Assembly: GCA_020639195.1 (NCBI GenBank)
Contig: JACKHB010000003.1
Location: 248,001-312,000 of the forward strand
Direction: 5' to 3'
From: Phycisphaeraceae bacterium
GTDB taxonomy: Bacteria; Planctomycetota; Phycisphaerae; Phycisphaerales; UBA1924
DNA: 64,000 nucleotides
Below the pieces are notes generated by a model. It was not told the DNA's origin. It saw nothing but the letters and a program-made list of their open reading frames with translations, and did not search any database. The position numbers and the translations under genes were made by a program. The stretch's first letter is position 1. Each line of letters opens with the position of its first letter. This document shows, one piece after another, positions 32,648 through 42,399 of the stretch.

Positions 32648-33889
32648 ATGCCGGGAGGGCCGATCGATCCGGGGGTGGCGGCGATCGTCCGTGTCGGCGT
32701 TCTGCTGTTGCTTGCCGCAGGTTTTGGGGGATTGGCGCGCCTGGCGGGGCTGCCCGGGGGCCGGTCCGGCGCGGCGATCCTCGGGGGCCTCATCGCCGGG
32801 ATCATCGCATGGCCCGGGGTCACGCGGGGCTTGGCCCCGGAGGCCTACGACGAGGTGATGCGCGGCGCGACCCGCGAGCGGGCCGAGTTCGTCGAAGAAC
32901 TCGACAGGCAGCGGGCCGATCTGGCCGCGTTGTCCGCCACCGGCGTGAGCGAGTCGGCGCTCGATGAGTACCGTGCGGCCGGCGAGGAGCGGATTGCGCC
33001 GCTTCGCCAAGCGCTGCGCTCGGCCGAACTGGCGCACGCGCGTTGGGCGAGCGCGGTCGCCATTGCGTTGGGGGCCTGCGCGGTCTTCTTCGCCGTGATG
33101 GTCCGCCCGCCGATTGTGGTGCGGGCCGGCGAGATGCCCGATGCTCGGGCCATGCTCACCGCGGCGCTCGCGCAGAGCGCCACGGCGATCCTCGTCTCCG
33201 CCGTGGTCGCGGCGTGGGTGCTCCGTCTGGATCGCGCCGAGGCCCTGGCCATCGGCGGCGCGGTTGGCGCGGGCTCGGTGTTTGCGCACCTGCGGTTGCG
33301 GGCGCAGGGTGAGCCGGCGCTGGCGGCGCCCGCGCGAATCCTCGCGGAATTCACGTTCCTGCTGTGCACCGGCACGCTGGCCCTCGTCAGCGCCGCCGCG
33401 ATGGGTCCGTGGCTGCTGCCGCTGATGGGTGCGTACATGGGAGGACGCATCACGGCCGGGAGGCTTGCGCGGCGCGCGGCGCCCCCTCCGCCGGTGGAGT
33501 GGGGGGTCCTCTGGCTGGGTGTGGCGCCGACCGTCGCCCTGCTGATCTCTTCGATCGATCCATCGTCGCTGATGGATTCAACACGGGCGACGGTGTTCGT
33601 CGTGATCGTCGTGCTGCTGGCCGGTTCCGGGCACTTCCTGGGCGTGTGGATCGGCGTGGGCATGCGCGGCTCATCCGGCCTTCGCGCGCACAGCCTGCTG
33701 CTCTGGATCGAGTCGCACGGGCTGGGCGTGTCGCTCACTCAGATGCTCCTCTTGATGACGCTGGTGGCCTCCGGTCTCGTGCGTCCGAGCGAGCCGGCCG
33801 GCAGCGCCGTGGTCGCGGGACTGGTCCTGGGAGCGCTGAGCTTCGAGTTGACGATCGGCCTGCTGCGCCGGATGGCGGCCGCGATCTGA
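32648..33889 (+). CDS. Multi-pass membrane protein, possibly cation/proton-antiporter-like
   Basis: A 413-residue protein. Two helices lie near the N-terminus (LLLLAAGFGGLARLAGL; ILGGLIAGIIAW), then a soluble helical segment at about 65-125 (RERAEFVEELDRQRADL) and eight or nine more helices. Features such as GGRSGAAILGGLIAG and the alternating small residues resemble Na+/H+ antiporter-like proteins, but no diagnostic Asp pair was identified. Function is therefore open. TACAGT ends 6 nt before the ATG and no Shine-Dalgarno is visible. Confidence 0.6.
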   Translation: MPGGPIDPGVAAIVRVGVLLLLAAGFGGLARLAGLPGGRSGAAILGGLIAGIIAWPGVTRGLAPEAYDEVMRGATRERAEFVEELDRQRADLAALSATGVSESALDEYRAAGEERIAPLRQALRSAELAHARWASAVAIALGACAVFFAVMVRPPIVVRAGEMPDARAMLTAALAQSATAILVSAVVAAWVLRLDRAEALAIGGAVGAGSVFAHLRLRAQGEPALAAPARILAEFTFLLCTGTLALVSAAAMGPWLLPLMGAYMGGRITAGRLARRAAPPPPVEWGVLWLGVAPTVALLISSIDPSSLMDSTRATVFVVIVVLLAGSGHFLGVWIGVGMRGSSGLRAHSLLLWIESHGLGVSLTQMLLLMTLVASGLVRPSEPAGSAVVAGLVLGALSFELTIGLLRRMAAAI

Positions 33890-33892
33890 GGC

Positions 33893-34825
33893 CTAGAGCA
33901 GGCTCTCGCCCATCCACACGCTGTGCTCGCGAGAGATGGCGGTCTCGACGCGGGTCGAGAGCTCATCGATCTGCGGCGCCAGCGCGGGATCGACTGGTGA
34001 TTCGCCGGCTTTGGCCTCGAGTCCGCGCGCCAGCACGTCGAGGCGGACGAGGTCCTCCGCGGCGACCTGGTACGTCTGCACGAGGTCGCTGTGCCGCCGG
34101 AGCTGCGTCCACGCGACCGCCGCGGCGGCGACGGCGGCGAGCACACCGGCCAGGTTGACGTCGATCGCCCACTGCGCACCGGGATCGCTCAGGTGCAGCA
34201 CCGCCCACGCGACGGCGGCGATGAGCGCGAGCAGTTCGGAGGCGAGCACGACGCCGAACCAGCGCTTCGAGAGGCCGGCGTTGACCCGGGCCTTGCGGGC
34301 GTACCACTCCTGCTGGTCGTGGATGCGCAGCGCGCGCAACGCCGCGAGCTTGTTCGCGCCGGTGTCGGCGCGCATCTCGCGCATCCACGGGGTGATCCAG
34401 TCTCGCCCGGCGTCCTCCTCGGCCAGGCAGTGTCGCGTCTCGGACAATCTCTGGCGGAGTTCGGCGATGCGATCGACGAGGTCGGTGTCGGGGCTGGTTG
34501 AGCCGGGGCGCAGGGTGCAGCCCATCGCGTAGCGCCACGCGAGGCCCTTGGTGTTCTCGGCCAGCGCGCGGCACTGGAACCAGCGCTCGTCGAGCCGCGC
34601 GATGCGCAGCCACAGCGAGATGACCAGCACCGCGCAGGTGAGCAGCGCGGTCACGACGACCAGCGCGGTGGTCACTCCCGCGTGGCGCACCTGGATGCTC
34701 GAGGTCAGCGAGACCACGACCAGCAGGACCAACTGGGCCGCAACGCCCCGGACGAACGCGCGCTGGCGCTTGATCGCGGCATTGTCGGCCGCGATGAAGA
34801 TGCTGGGGTAGACGGGCTGGGCCAT
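33893..34825 (-). CDS. SLATT-domain membrane protein (SLATT_3 plus SLATT_1-like, DUF4231 type)
   Basis: A 310-residue protein. It has two tandem two-helix units. The first (helices about 28-46 and 52-72) is followed by DERWFQCRALAENTKGLAWRYAMG, a hallmark of SLATT/DUF4231 proteins. The second unit has helices about 195-215 and 222-240 with a matching WYARKARVNAGLSKRWF lead. SLATT domains are predicted pore-forming effectors associated with SMODS (CD-NTase) and SLOG conflict systems. No cyclase, SLOG or TIR gene is adjacent, so this copy is solitary. Immunity function is suggested by family only. Confidence 0.75.
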   Translation of the reverse strand: MAQPVYPSIFIAADNAAIKRQRAFVRGVAAQLVLLVVVSLTSSIQVRHAGVTTALVVVTALLTCAVLVISLWLRIARLDERWFQCRALAENTKGLAWRYAMGCTLRPGSTSPDTDLVDRIAELRQRLSETRHCLAEEDAGRDWITPWMREMRADTGANKLAALRALRIHDQQEWYARKARVNAGLSKRWFGVVLASELLALIAAVAWAVLHLSDPGAQWAIDVNLAGVLAAVAAAAVAWTQLRRHSDLVQTYQVAAEDLVRLDVLARGLEAKAGESPVDPALAPQIDELSTRVETAISREHSVWMGESLL

Positions 34826-34978
34826 GGCCGGGTCAGGATAGCGAAAGAGGCGGGGAGAAATCGCGCAGGCGGGCGTGAGCGGCCGGGCCGGCCTGCGTTT
34901 GAGTGGCTGACGGCGGAGGGGCCGGGCGTGTGGCGCCGGGATCGACCGCCGGGAACAACGAGCACTGGAGAGTGGACC

Positions 34979-35968
34979 ATGGCACGGACACAGATCTGGA
35001 TCGCGTTGGTGTGCGGGTGTGTGGCGGCGATGCCGGCGATGGCGGATCGCAAGGGGGCGTGGGACGGATCGGCGTTCCTTGATCCGCGGATCGAGCCGGA
35101 CACGGAGCGGTCGTACATCGCGCTTCAGAACGGCAGGATGTACGACCACGAGTTGTCGAGCATGCTGTTCACGAGCGCGGATACCAAGATCGAGAGCTGG
35201 TTCAACATGCAGTTCGTGTTCGAGGCGTGCCGCTCGGGCGGGTTCATCGGCGACCTTGCGACGACCACGGGCAAGGAGTCGGACCTTGGCGACGCGGGCA
35301 AGCTCCGCCGGGACATCGGCGTGATGACGGCGACGTCGTGGGACAGGGACTCGTATTTCGACCCGAACTACTCGTACTTCCCGCATGGGTTCACCGAGAG
35401 CGTCAAGGCGCCGCACCCGGGCGGGGACACGATGCTCGACGCGTTCAAGGCGGGCTCGTTGGAGGCGAAGGACAACGTGGGGTTCACGGGCGCCGACTCG
35501 CAGGTGCCGCAGTACTGGTCGTACGACTCTCGGCAGGACGAAGACACGCTGCAGGTCGCCGCGACGCCTCGCGACATCGCCTTCCTGGTCGTGAACCCCG
35601 CGAACAAGAACACCGAGAAGGAGTTCTGGAACGACCTCGTGGCGCTGCACGACGTGATGATCAACGACTACGGCTGGTCCGATGCGAAGGACAGCGACGA
35701 CGAGTTGATCGTGCTGTTCGCCGATGGAACCAAGCCCAACTTCGTCGTGGGCGACATCCCGTGGATCGACGGCGCCGCGAGCGAGGCGAGGATCGCCACG
35801 GAGTTGGCGCGTGTGCGTGGGCGGATGACGAGCCAGAGCCTGGGGTTCTTCTACTTCGGCGGCCATGGCAACACGTGCGCGATCCCCGCGCCGGGTGTGA
35901 CGGCGCTGCTGGCGCTGGGCGGGGTGATCGGCGTTGGCCGTCGGCGTCGGGCGGCGTCACCGCGCTGA
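34979..35968 (+). CDS. Secreted caspase/C13-like protease homolog with swapped motif order and PEP-CTERM-like tail
   Basis: A 329-residue protein with a signal peptide (1-22) and GGAG-type ribosome-binding site. The Cys motif MQFVFEACRSGGFIGDL (Cys84), followed by VMTATSWDRDS, occurs first. The half with strand AFLVVNP, LIVLFADG and IDGAAS, ending in the His motif GFFYFGGHGN (His296), occurs last. In legumain-like (C13) and caspase-fold peptidases the His half precedes the Cys half, so this looks circularly permuted. The end IPAPGVTALLALGGVIGVGRRRR is a PEP-CTERM-like anchor. The substrate is unknown. Confidence 0.7.
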   Translation: MARTQIWIALVCGCVAAMPAMADRKGAWDGSAFLDPRIEPDTERSYIALQNGRMYDHELSSMLFTSADTKIESWFNMQFVFEACRSGGFIGDLATTTGKESDLGDAGKLRRDIGVMTATSWDRDSYFDPNYSYFPHGFTESVKAPHPGGDTMLDAFKAGSLEAKDNVGFTGADSQVPQYWSYDSRQDEDTLQVAATPRDIAFLVVNPANKNTEKEFWNDLVALHDVMINDYGWSDAKDSDDELIVLFADGTKPNFVVGDIPWIDGAASEARIATELARVRGRMTSQSLGFFYFGGHGNTCAIPAPGVTALLALGGVIGVGRRRRAASPR

Positions 35969-36726
35969 TCGGGGCACCCTCCAGAGGGGGAGACGGTGAG
36001 CCCGGGCCCGGGAGGGTCCGGGCCGCTGTGTGCGCGCTCGCCAGAATCGAGGGGATGCGATGCCACCGAGGCGGCCGTGCCAGCGGCGGCGAGGAGCCGA
36101 GAGACGGCGCTGGACCGCGCTCCGGGCGCGGCTTGTCGGCGCGCGGGAGTTGGCGGGTCGGGGCGTGCGTGCCGGGAGGTCGCGCTGATTGGTGTCGGCG
36201 ATGAGGATGCAGGACGGTCGTGAGCGCTCGGCGTGACGCCGCCCCGGTGGGCGGATGGAGAAGAGATGGTGCGTGGAGAGGGTGAGGGCTCCGGATGCGC
36301 GGATGTAGCTTCGGTGCACAGCGCCGGGGCCGTGAGCGGACGAGTTGGAGGAGTGGACTGGGTGCGCCGCGACCGACCTGGGCCATCGTCGGCGCTGAAT
36401 CCTCGCGGGAGGCGGTCACGCGGAATGGGGCCCGCCTGAAGGAGTGTGGTGGCGGCGCGGCGGACTTCGACGGGATTGGTGCCGGTGCGCGCGATGTTGG
36501 CGAGTGCATTGAGGGCGAGGCGGCGGGTGTGGAATGAGAGGATGCGGGTCCTGAGATCCTCGAGCGCCTCGGCGGTTTCGAGGAGGGCCTGGAAGGCGGG
36601 GTCGAGGAGGCGGTTGATCAGGTCGCGGAGAGGAAGATTGGCCCGCAGGGCGAGGGCGGGGAGGGAGGGGAGGTCGGGATCGAGGAAGAGGGCGAGGAGG
36701 TCGGGTTGGCGGGCAGGGGCGACCAT
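35851..36726 (-). CDS. Unknown protein with helical N-terminal domain and Pro/Ser-rich tail
   Basis: The first roughly 110 residues look like a real helical domain (DLLALFLDPDLPSLPALALR, LRDLINRLLDPAFQALLE, LEDLRTRILSFHTRRLALNALANIA). Similar small Leu/Ala-rich HTH-like domains occur in planctomycete proteins. The remaining roughly 180 residues are Pro/Ser/Arg-rich and overlap the end of the convergent protease-like gene by 118 bp, so the true end may be earlier. A promoter with both boxes ends just before the ATG, supporting the start. Function unknown. Confidence 0.5.
   Translation of the reverse strand: MVAPARQPDLLALFLDPDLPSLPALALRANLPLRDLINRLLDPAFQALLETAEALEDLRTRILSFHTRRLALNALANIARTGTNPVEVRRAATTLLQAGPIPRDRLPRGFSADDGPGRSRRTQSTPPTRPLTAPALCTEATSAHPEPSPSPRTISSPSAHRGGVTPSAHDRPASSSPTPISATSRHARPDPPTPARRQAAPGARSSAVSRLLAAAGTAASVASHPLDSGERAHSGPDPPGPGLTVSPSGGCPDQRGDAARRRRPTPITPPSASSAVTPGAGIAHVLPWPPK
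36005..36024 (+). terminator. GC hairpin after the protease-like gene
   Basis: GGCCCGG and CCGGGCC form a perfect 7-bp stem around GAGGGT, 37 nt beyond the stop. No T-run follows, so it is only a possible terminator. Confidence 0.4.
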
Positions 36727-36735
36727 GACTCGGGA

Positions 36736-36764
36736 AGAATACCAGTCAGAATCCGAATGATCAA
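36736..36764 (-). promoter_or_regulatory. Promoter of the helical-domain gene, probably leaderless
   Basis: On the minus strand TTGATC and TATTCT are 17 nt apart. The -10 box ends 9 nt before the ATG, so the mRNA would begin at or within about 3 nt of the start codon. The area is AT-rich against its surroundings. Confidence 0.55.
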
Positions 36765-36910
36765 GTAAATGATCGGTTTTTTCAAGGTTTTATTTTGGAT
36801 TTTGGAAAGATAGACATCTGCCTTCCCGGCGGAGGGCACCCGAGGGGGGCGGAACGGGGGTAGCCCCGCTCCGGCCGACGGACGTCGGCTCTCGCTCTCG
36901 CCTCGGTAGG

Positions 36911-37381
36911 TCAGTGAGGCGACGAGCGTGGAACCTGAGCCTTGGCGCGGCAGGAGTGAAGGACGAAGAACCACGGGGCATGGAACAAGACCGCGCACCC
37001 CATCAGAAGCGCCACAACCGAGATCCCTGTTGCAGCGGGGGAACCGAATCCGGTCTCTGGCTCCTCCCACGGAAGCGTCGCGGTGATGATCGCGGGCGCA
37101 TAGAACGCCAACGTCCCGGCGTGCAGAGTGATCCATCTCGGAATGAAAGGCTTGCGCCGAACGATCACGAACCCGATCAAGGGGGCCGCGGCAAGCAGGG
37201 CAGCGCCGGCGGATGCAGCGCCCGCAACTTCGCAATGGCTCCATCCCCACTTCACGGCGGCGTCCGCCAGGATGACGGCGCCGATTGAGGCCGGAAGCGC
37301 CGCCCAGACTGTCGTTGCGACAAGCGTGCCATCCGGCACATCGGCGCGGGTTTGACAGTGCGGCACCACGCGTTTCTCCAC
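36911..37381 (-). CDS. Four-helix membrane protein of unknown function
   Basis: A 156-residue protein with four hydrophobic helices at about 20-41, 50-73, 85-105 and 118-142. A Cys/His pair occurs near the start (PHCQTR) and Cys/His again in FVLHSC. It lies between the glmS gene and the helical-domain gene on the same strand. I do not recognise the family. The composition and helix pattern argue that it is real. Confidence 0.55.
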   Translation of the reverse strand: MEKRVVPHCQTRADVPDGTLVATTVWAALPASIGAVILADAAVKWGWSHCEVAGAASAGAALLAAAPLIGFVIVRRKPFIPRWITLHAGTLAFYAPAIITATLPWEEPETGFGSPAATGISVVALLMGCAVLFHAPWFFVLHSCRAKAQVPRSSPH

Positions 37382-37414
37382 GCGTCACCTGCACGGTGGC
37401 TCGACTTCCACCCC

Positions 37415-39243
<1,829 letters not shown>

Positions 39244-39368
39244 GTTGGGTTCCCTCCCCGTTGGTGGGCCGCGGCCCTCGGTGGCCCGGATCGTTGGGCC
39301 GAGAGGCTGTACGCCGTGGGTGTAAAGGAAGATCGGCCGCCGAGCCCCCGGAAGACAGCGGAGGACTC

Positions 39369-39413
39369 TTGACCGGGTCATGGGGGTGGGGTAATCTGTA
39401 ACCGAATGGTTAC
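39369..39413 (+). promoter_or_regulatory. Promoter and operator of the ArsR-type gene
   Basis: TTGACC and TAATCT lie 17 nt apart, a near-consensus promoter. A perfect palindrome GTAACC-GAAT-GGTTAC (39398-39413) begins right after the -10 box and spans the start codon at 39406. The predicted start site is within about 2 nt of the ATG, so the mRNA would be leaderless and repressor binding would block initiation directly. Confidence 0.7.
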
Positions 39414-39768
39414 GGATCAGACCAAGCCGGTGGATCATCCTGCCTTCCGGGCGATCTCGGATCCCACGCGGCGGGCGATTCTGGATGGACTGCGGGACGG
39501 TCCGAGAACCTCGGGGCGGATTGCCGCGTCGTTTCTGGTGAGCCGACCGGCGGTCTGCAAGCACCTGAAGATCCTGGTGAACAGCGGGCTGGTGCGGGTG
39601 CACAAGCGGGGGCGGGAGCGGGTGTACGAGTTGGAGGCGAGGCCATTGGAGAAGGTGGAGGGCTGGTTGGAGCAATACCGGCAGTTCTGGGCGTCGCGGC
39701 TGGCGCGATTGAAGGACTACCTGGAGTCGGAGCAGACGGGCGCGGATGAGTTGAAGGGGAATTCATGA
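39406..39768 (+). CDS. ArsR-family winged-helix regulator
   Basis: A 120-residue protein with the ArsR winged helix: RAISDPTRRAILDGLRDGPR, then recognition region FLVSRPAVCKHLKILVNSGLV and wing VHKRGRERVYEL. The metal-sensing Cys motif (ELCVCDL) of classical ArsR is absent. This subtype, paired with an SRPBCC gene, is common. The 3' end overlaps the start of that gene by 4 nt. Autorepression through the palindrome at its start is likely. Confidence 0.9.
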   Translation: MVTDQTKPVDHPAFRAISDPTRRAILDGLRDGPRTSGRIAASFLVSRPAVCKHLKILVNSGLVRVHKRGRERVYELEARPLEKVEGWLEQYRQFWASRLARLKDYLESEQTGADELKGNS

Positions 39769-40646
39769 TGACGCAGGTCGCGGCGAGCTACGCGTGGACG
39801 TATCCGGTTGGAGCGGAAGCGGCGCGAGTATGGAGCGCGCTGCTGGATGAGGCGGCGCTGCGCGAGTGGTTCGCCGAGCGCGTGCGGGTGGAGGCGCGCG
39901 TGGGGGGTGCGTTTGGGTTTGGCGGGAAGTACACGCCGCGGTTTGGCGGGCCCGAGCCGTCGGGTCAGCGGATTACGGCTCTCGAGCCGGGCCGGCGGCT
40001 GGGATTCGAGTGGGTGTGGGCGGGGGTGCCGACGCGGGTGGAGCTTGTGATCGAAGACAAGGGCGGGGCGTGCGCCGTGCGCGTGTCGCACGAGTTCGAG
40101 GGGGCGCTGCCGGGGTTTGATGCGGAGATCACGCGATGGCTGGCGCAGGACTTCTGGGATGTCGCGATGGCGAACCTGAAGTCGTTCGTGCGGAAGGGGA
40201 GGGCGGCGATCCGGCCCGATCACGAGGCGGTGGGCGAGCGGGTTGAGTTGAGCATCGAGATTGAGGCGCCGGCGGCGCGGGTGTGGCGGGCGCTGGTCGA
40301 GCCGGAACAGATGGGCAGGTGGCTGGCGCGCGCGGATGACATGCCGGTGTCGCCCCGGGTGGATCTGCGCATCGGGGGCGAGTACTCGTTCGGGTGGGAG
40401 CGGGATGGTGAGTCGATGGGGCCGCGAGAGATCCTGGAACTGGAGCCGGGGCGCCGGCTGGTGTACTCGTGGTCGCACAAGGGAGATGCGACGAACCGGA
40501 CGGAGTGGCGGGTGGATGCGGTGTCGGCAGGGAAGACGCGGCTGACGGTGGTGCAGATGAACATTGGCTCAGCGCGCGAGTTCAGCGGGTACGCCAACGG
40601 GTGGGCGTCGTATCTGGTGGCGATCGAGCGGGCGGTGGGGGAGTAG
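39765..40646 (+). CDS. Tandem SRPBCC (AHSA1-type) domain protein
   Basis: A 293-residue protein of two repeats. The first half has AARVWSALLDEAALREWFAE and LEPGRRLGFEWVW; the second has AARVWRALVEPEQMGRWLAR and LEPGRRLVYSWSHKGD. Both resemble Aha1/SRPBCC domains that bind hydrophobic ligands. Single-domain versions are the norm, so this is a fusion or internal duplication. Its ATG overlaps the regulator stop (ATGA), so the pair is one operon under the ArsR-type regulator. The ligand is unknown. Confidence 0.82.
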   Translation: MMTQVAASYAWTYPVGAEAARVWSALLDEAALREWFAERVRVEARVGGAFGFGGKYTPRFGGPEPSGQRITALEPGRRLGFEWVWAGVPTRVELVIEDKGGACAVRVSHEFEGALPGFDAEITRWLAQDFWDVAMANLKSFVRKGRAAIRPDHEAVGERVELSIEIEAPAARVWRALVEPEQMGRWLARADDMPVSPRVDLRIGGEYSFGWERDGESMGPREILELEPGRRLVYSWSHKGDATNRTEWRVDAVSAGKTRLTVVQMNIGSAREFSGYANGWASYLVAIERAVGE

Positions 40647-40757
40647 AGGCACTAGAGACGGAAGGACGGCCATGGGCGCGAGGGGGGAGTTGGAGTAGGG
40701 GAACTGTGGTCTGGTTGATACAGTATTCGTGCAGCAAGAACCAAGAAGGAGACGGTC

Positions 40758-41438
40758 ATGAAGCATGTTGCGATTCTGGCGTCGGTGGTGGGTCTGGTGT
40801 CGGCGGGTGTGTGGGCCGGGGCGCGGGTGGAGTCGCCTCGCGCGGCATCTCCCAAGGCGTCCGCGGAGACGCTGGCCAAATTTGAACAGATTAAGTCGCT
40901 GGCGGGGGTGTGGCAGATGCCCGGAGACGGCGAGATGCCCGGCGCCAGTGTCATCTACCGCGTGACGTCGGGCGGCACGGCGGTGGCCGAGCACCTGATG
41001 GCGGGGACGGACCACGAGATGGTGACGATGTACCACCTCGACGGCGACTCGATCGTGGCGACGCACTACTGCTCGCTGGGGAACCAGCCGCGGATGCGTT
41101 CGCGAACCGGCGGCGGGGAGAACACCATCGCGTTCGAATTCCAGGACTGCACGAACCTGATGTCGGCGGGTGACCCGCACATCCACGACCTGACGCTGAC
41201 GTTTGTGGATGAGAACCACGTGAACGCGGCGTGGAAGTCGTACGCCGATGGCAAGCCCAGCGAGCACAGCCCGGTGTTCGAGTGCGAGCGGGTGACCGAT
41301 GCCGCGGCGGCGCGGGAGATCGTGGTCGCGGCGATGACCAAGCTCGGCGAGGCGTGCTGCGACGGCGGCGGCGCCTGCTGCGAGGGTGGAACGGGTGAGT
41401 GCTGCGCGGAGGGAGCGAAGGCGGAGGAGACGAGGTAG
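40758..41438 (+). CDS. Exported DUF1579-like protein with Cys-rich C-terminus
   Basis: A 226-residue protein with a signal peptide (MKHVAILASVVGLVSAGVWA) and a good Shine-Dalgarno (AAGGAGACGGTC). The body has KFEQIKSLAGVWQMPGDG, THYCSLGNQPRMR and ECERVTDAAAAREI, resembling DUF1579/DUF6265-type proteins. The last 30 residues read CCDGGGACCEGGTGECCAEG, three CC pairs in Gly, a metal-binding-looking tail that is unusual. An upstream TACAGT box suggests its own promoter. Function unknown. Confidence 0.68.
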   Translation: MKHVAILASVVGLVSAGVWAGARVESPRAASPKASAETLAKFEQIKSLAGVWQMPGDGEMPGASVIYRVTSGGTAVAEHLMAGTDHEMVTMYHLDGDSIVATHYCSLGNQPRMRSRTGGGENTIAFEFQDCTNLMSAGDPHIHDLTLTFVDENHVNAAWKSYADGKPSEHSPVFECERVTDAAAAREIVVAAMTKLGEACCDGGGACCEGGTGECCAEGAKAEETR

Positions 41439-41529
41439 ACCGCGCCCGGCCAGCCGACCGCGGAATCGCGCGGGTGGCGGGTGGCGAGTTGCGAGTCTAA
41501 GACGCGCCACGCGCTAAGCGTGAAACAGA

Positions 41530-41555
41530 GCGCCCGGGCCGGGAGGTCCGGGCGC
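41530..41555. terminator. Bidirectional terminator between convergent genes
   Basis: GCGCCCGG and CCGGGCGC form a perfect 8-bp stem. On the plus strand TCTTTGTC follows shortly after; on the minus strand the sequence after the stem is CTCTGTTTCA. It lies between the DUF1579-like gene and the sigma factor gene that end toward it. Confidence 0.65.
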
Positions 41556-41562
41556 GTCTTTG

Positions 41563-42276
41563 TCAGAGCGCTCCAAGCAGGCTTGCGGGCCTGGTATCCG
41601 CCTCGCCCGCGCGCTCGAGCAGTTCCCCCAGGAACGCCTCCAGTCGGCGCTTGACGGTCTGGATCCGCTGCGCGCCATCGGCGGCGTCGCGGCAGCCGGT
41701 CTGGACGGCGGCTTCGGCGAGCGGCGGGGGCTGGGTGGCCCCGAGCGCCGGTGAGAGCACGCGGAGTTCGAACAGGCGCCAGTGATCCGCCATGCCCTTG
41801 CCCTCGAAGTGCTCGCGGCAGCGGCGGATGGCCTCATCGACATGGGCCAAGGCCCAGCGACGTTCGAACGCCGCATCGGGGTTGCCGTCGGCCGCGCCCA
41901 GAAGCGACTCCTCGCGTTCGACGGCCGAGAGGTGGAACGTTCGGTCCGCCGCGCGGGACAGTTGTGCTCGATGCTCGTCGATCTGGAATCGTTTGACCGC
42001 AGCGCGGACGAGACTGCGGAGCGAGCCCTTGCTGGGGTCGGCGCGTTCCATCAGGCCCCGCCCCAGCACGACGGTCGCGAAGAACGCCTGTGTCGCCTCC
42101 TGGGCCGCTTCCCGACGCACGCCGGACCGGCGGAGATACGCGTAGACGGCGGGCCAGTAGATGCGGGCGAGTTCGTCGGCCGCGGCGGCCCGGGCAGCGG
42201 GGTCCTCCGCGCGCAACCCCTCCACCAGGGACCAGTTGGTGGTCTGGAAGCGGGCGCCGGTGTGGTCCAGCGACAT
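41563..42276 (-). CDS. ECF-type sigma factor, planctomycete style
   Basis: A 237-residue protein. Region 2 reads RIYWPAVYAYLRRSG, then QEATQAFFATVVL and KGSLRSLVRAAVKRFQIDEHR, a pattern seen in ECF sigma factors of planctomycetes. Region 4 is poorly preserved, with a helical C-terminal portion and no clear HTH. It lies head-to-head with a membrane Ser/Thr kinase, 123 bp apart, an arrangement known in this phylum where a kinase controls the sigma factor. Targets unknown. Confidence 0.72.
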   Translation of the reverse strand: MSLDHTGARFQTTNWSLVEGLRAEDPAARAAAADELARIYWPAVYAYLRRSGVRREAAQEATQAFFATVVLGRGLMERADPSKGSLRSLVRAAVKRFQIDEHRAQLSRAADRTFHLSAVEREESLLGAADGNPDAAFERRWALAHVDEAIRRCREHFEGKGMADHWRLFELRVLSPALGATQPPPLAEAAVQTGCRDAADGAQRIQTVKRRLEAFLGELLERAGEADTRPASLLGAL

Positions 42277-42399
42277 GCAACCCCCTCGGAACGGGCCTCG
42301 GACTCTGTGGGCCTGCCATTCTCGCCGGTCGCCCTATGTCCGGTCAACCCTCGCGTACTCTGCCCAAGAGAGGACGCGCGAGGCGTCCGTGGTGTGAGC

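Noticed and set aside
36757..36787. GATCA-TGATC hairpin followed by T-rich DNA as a terminator
   Set aside because: The stem is only 5 bp and AT-rich, and it overlaps a good minus-strand promoter.
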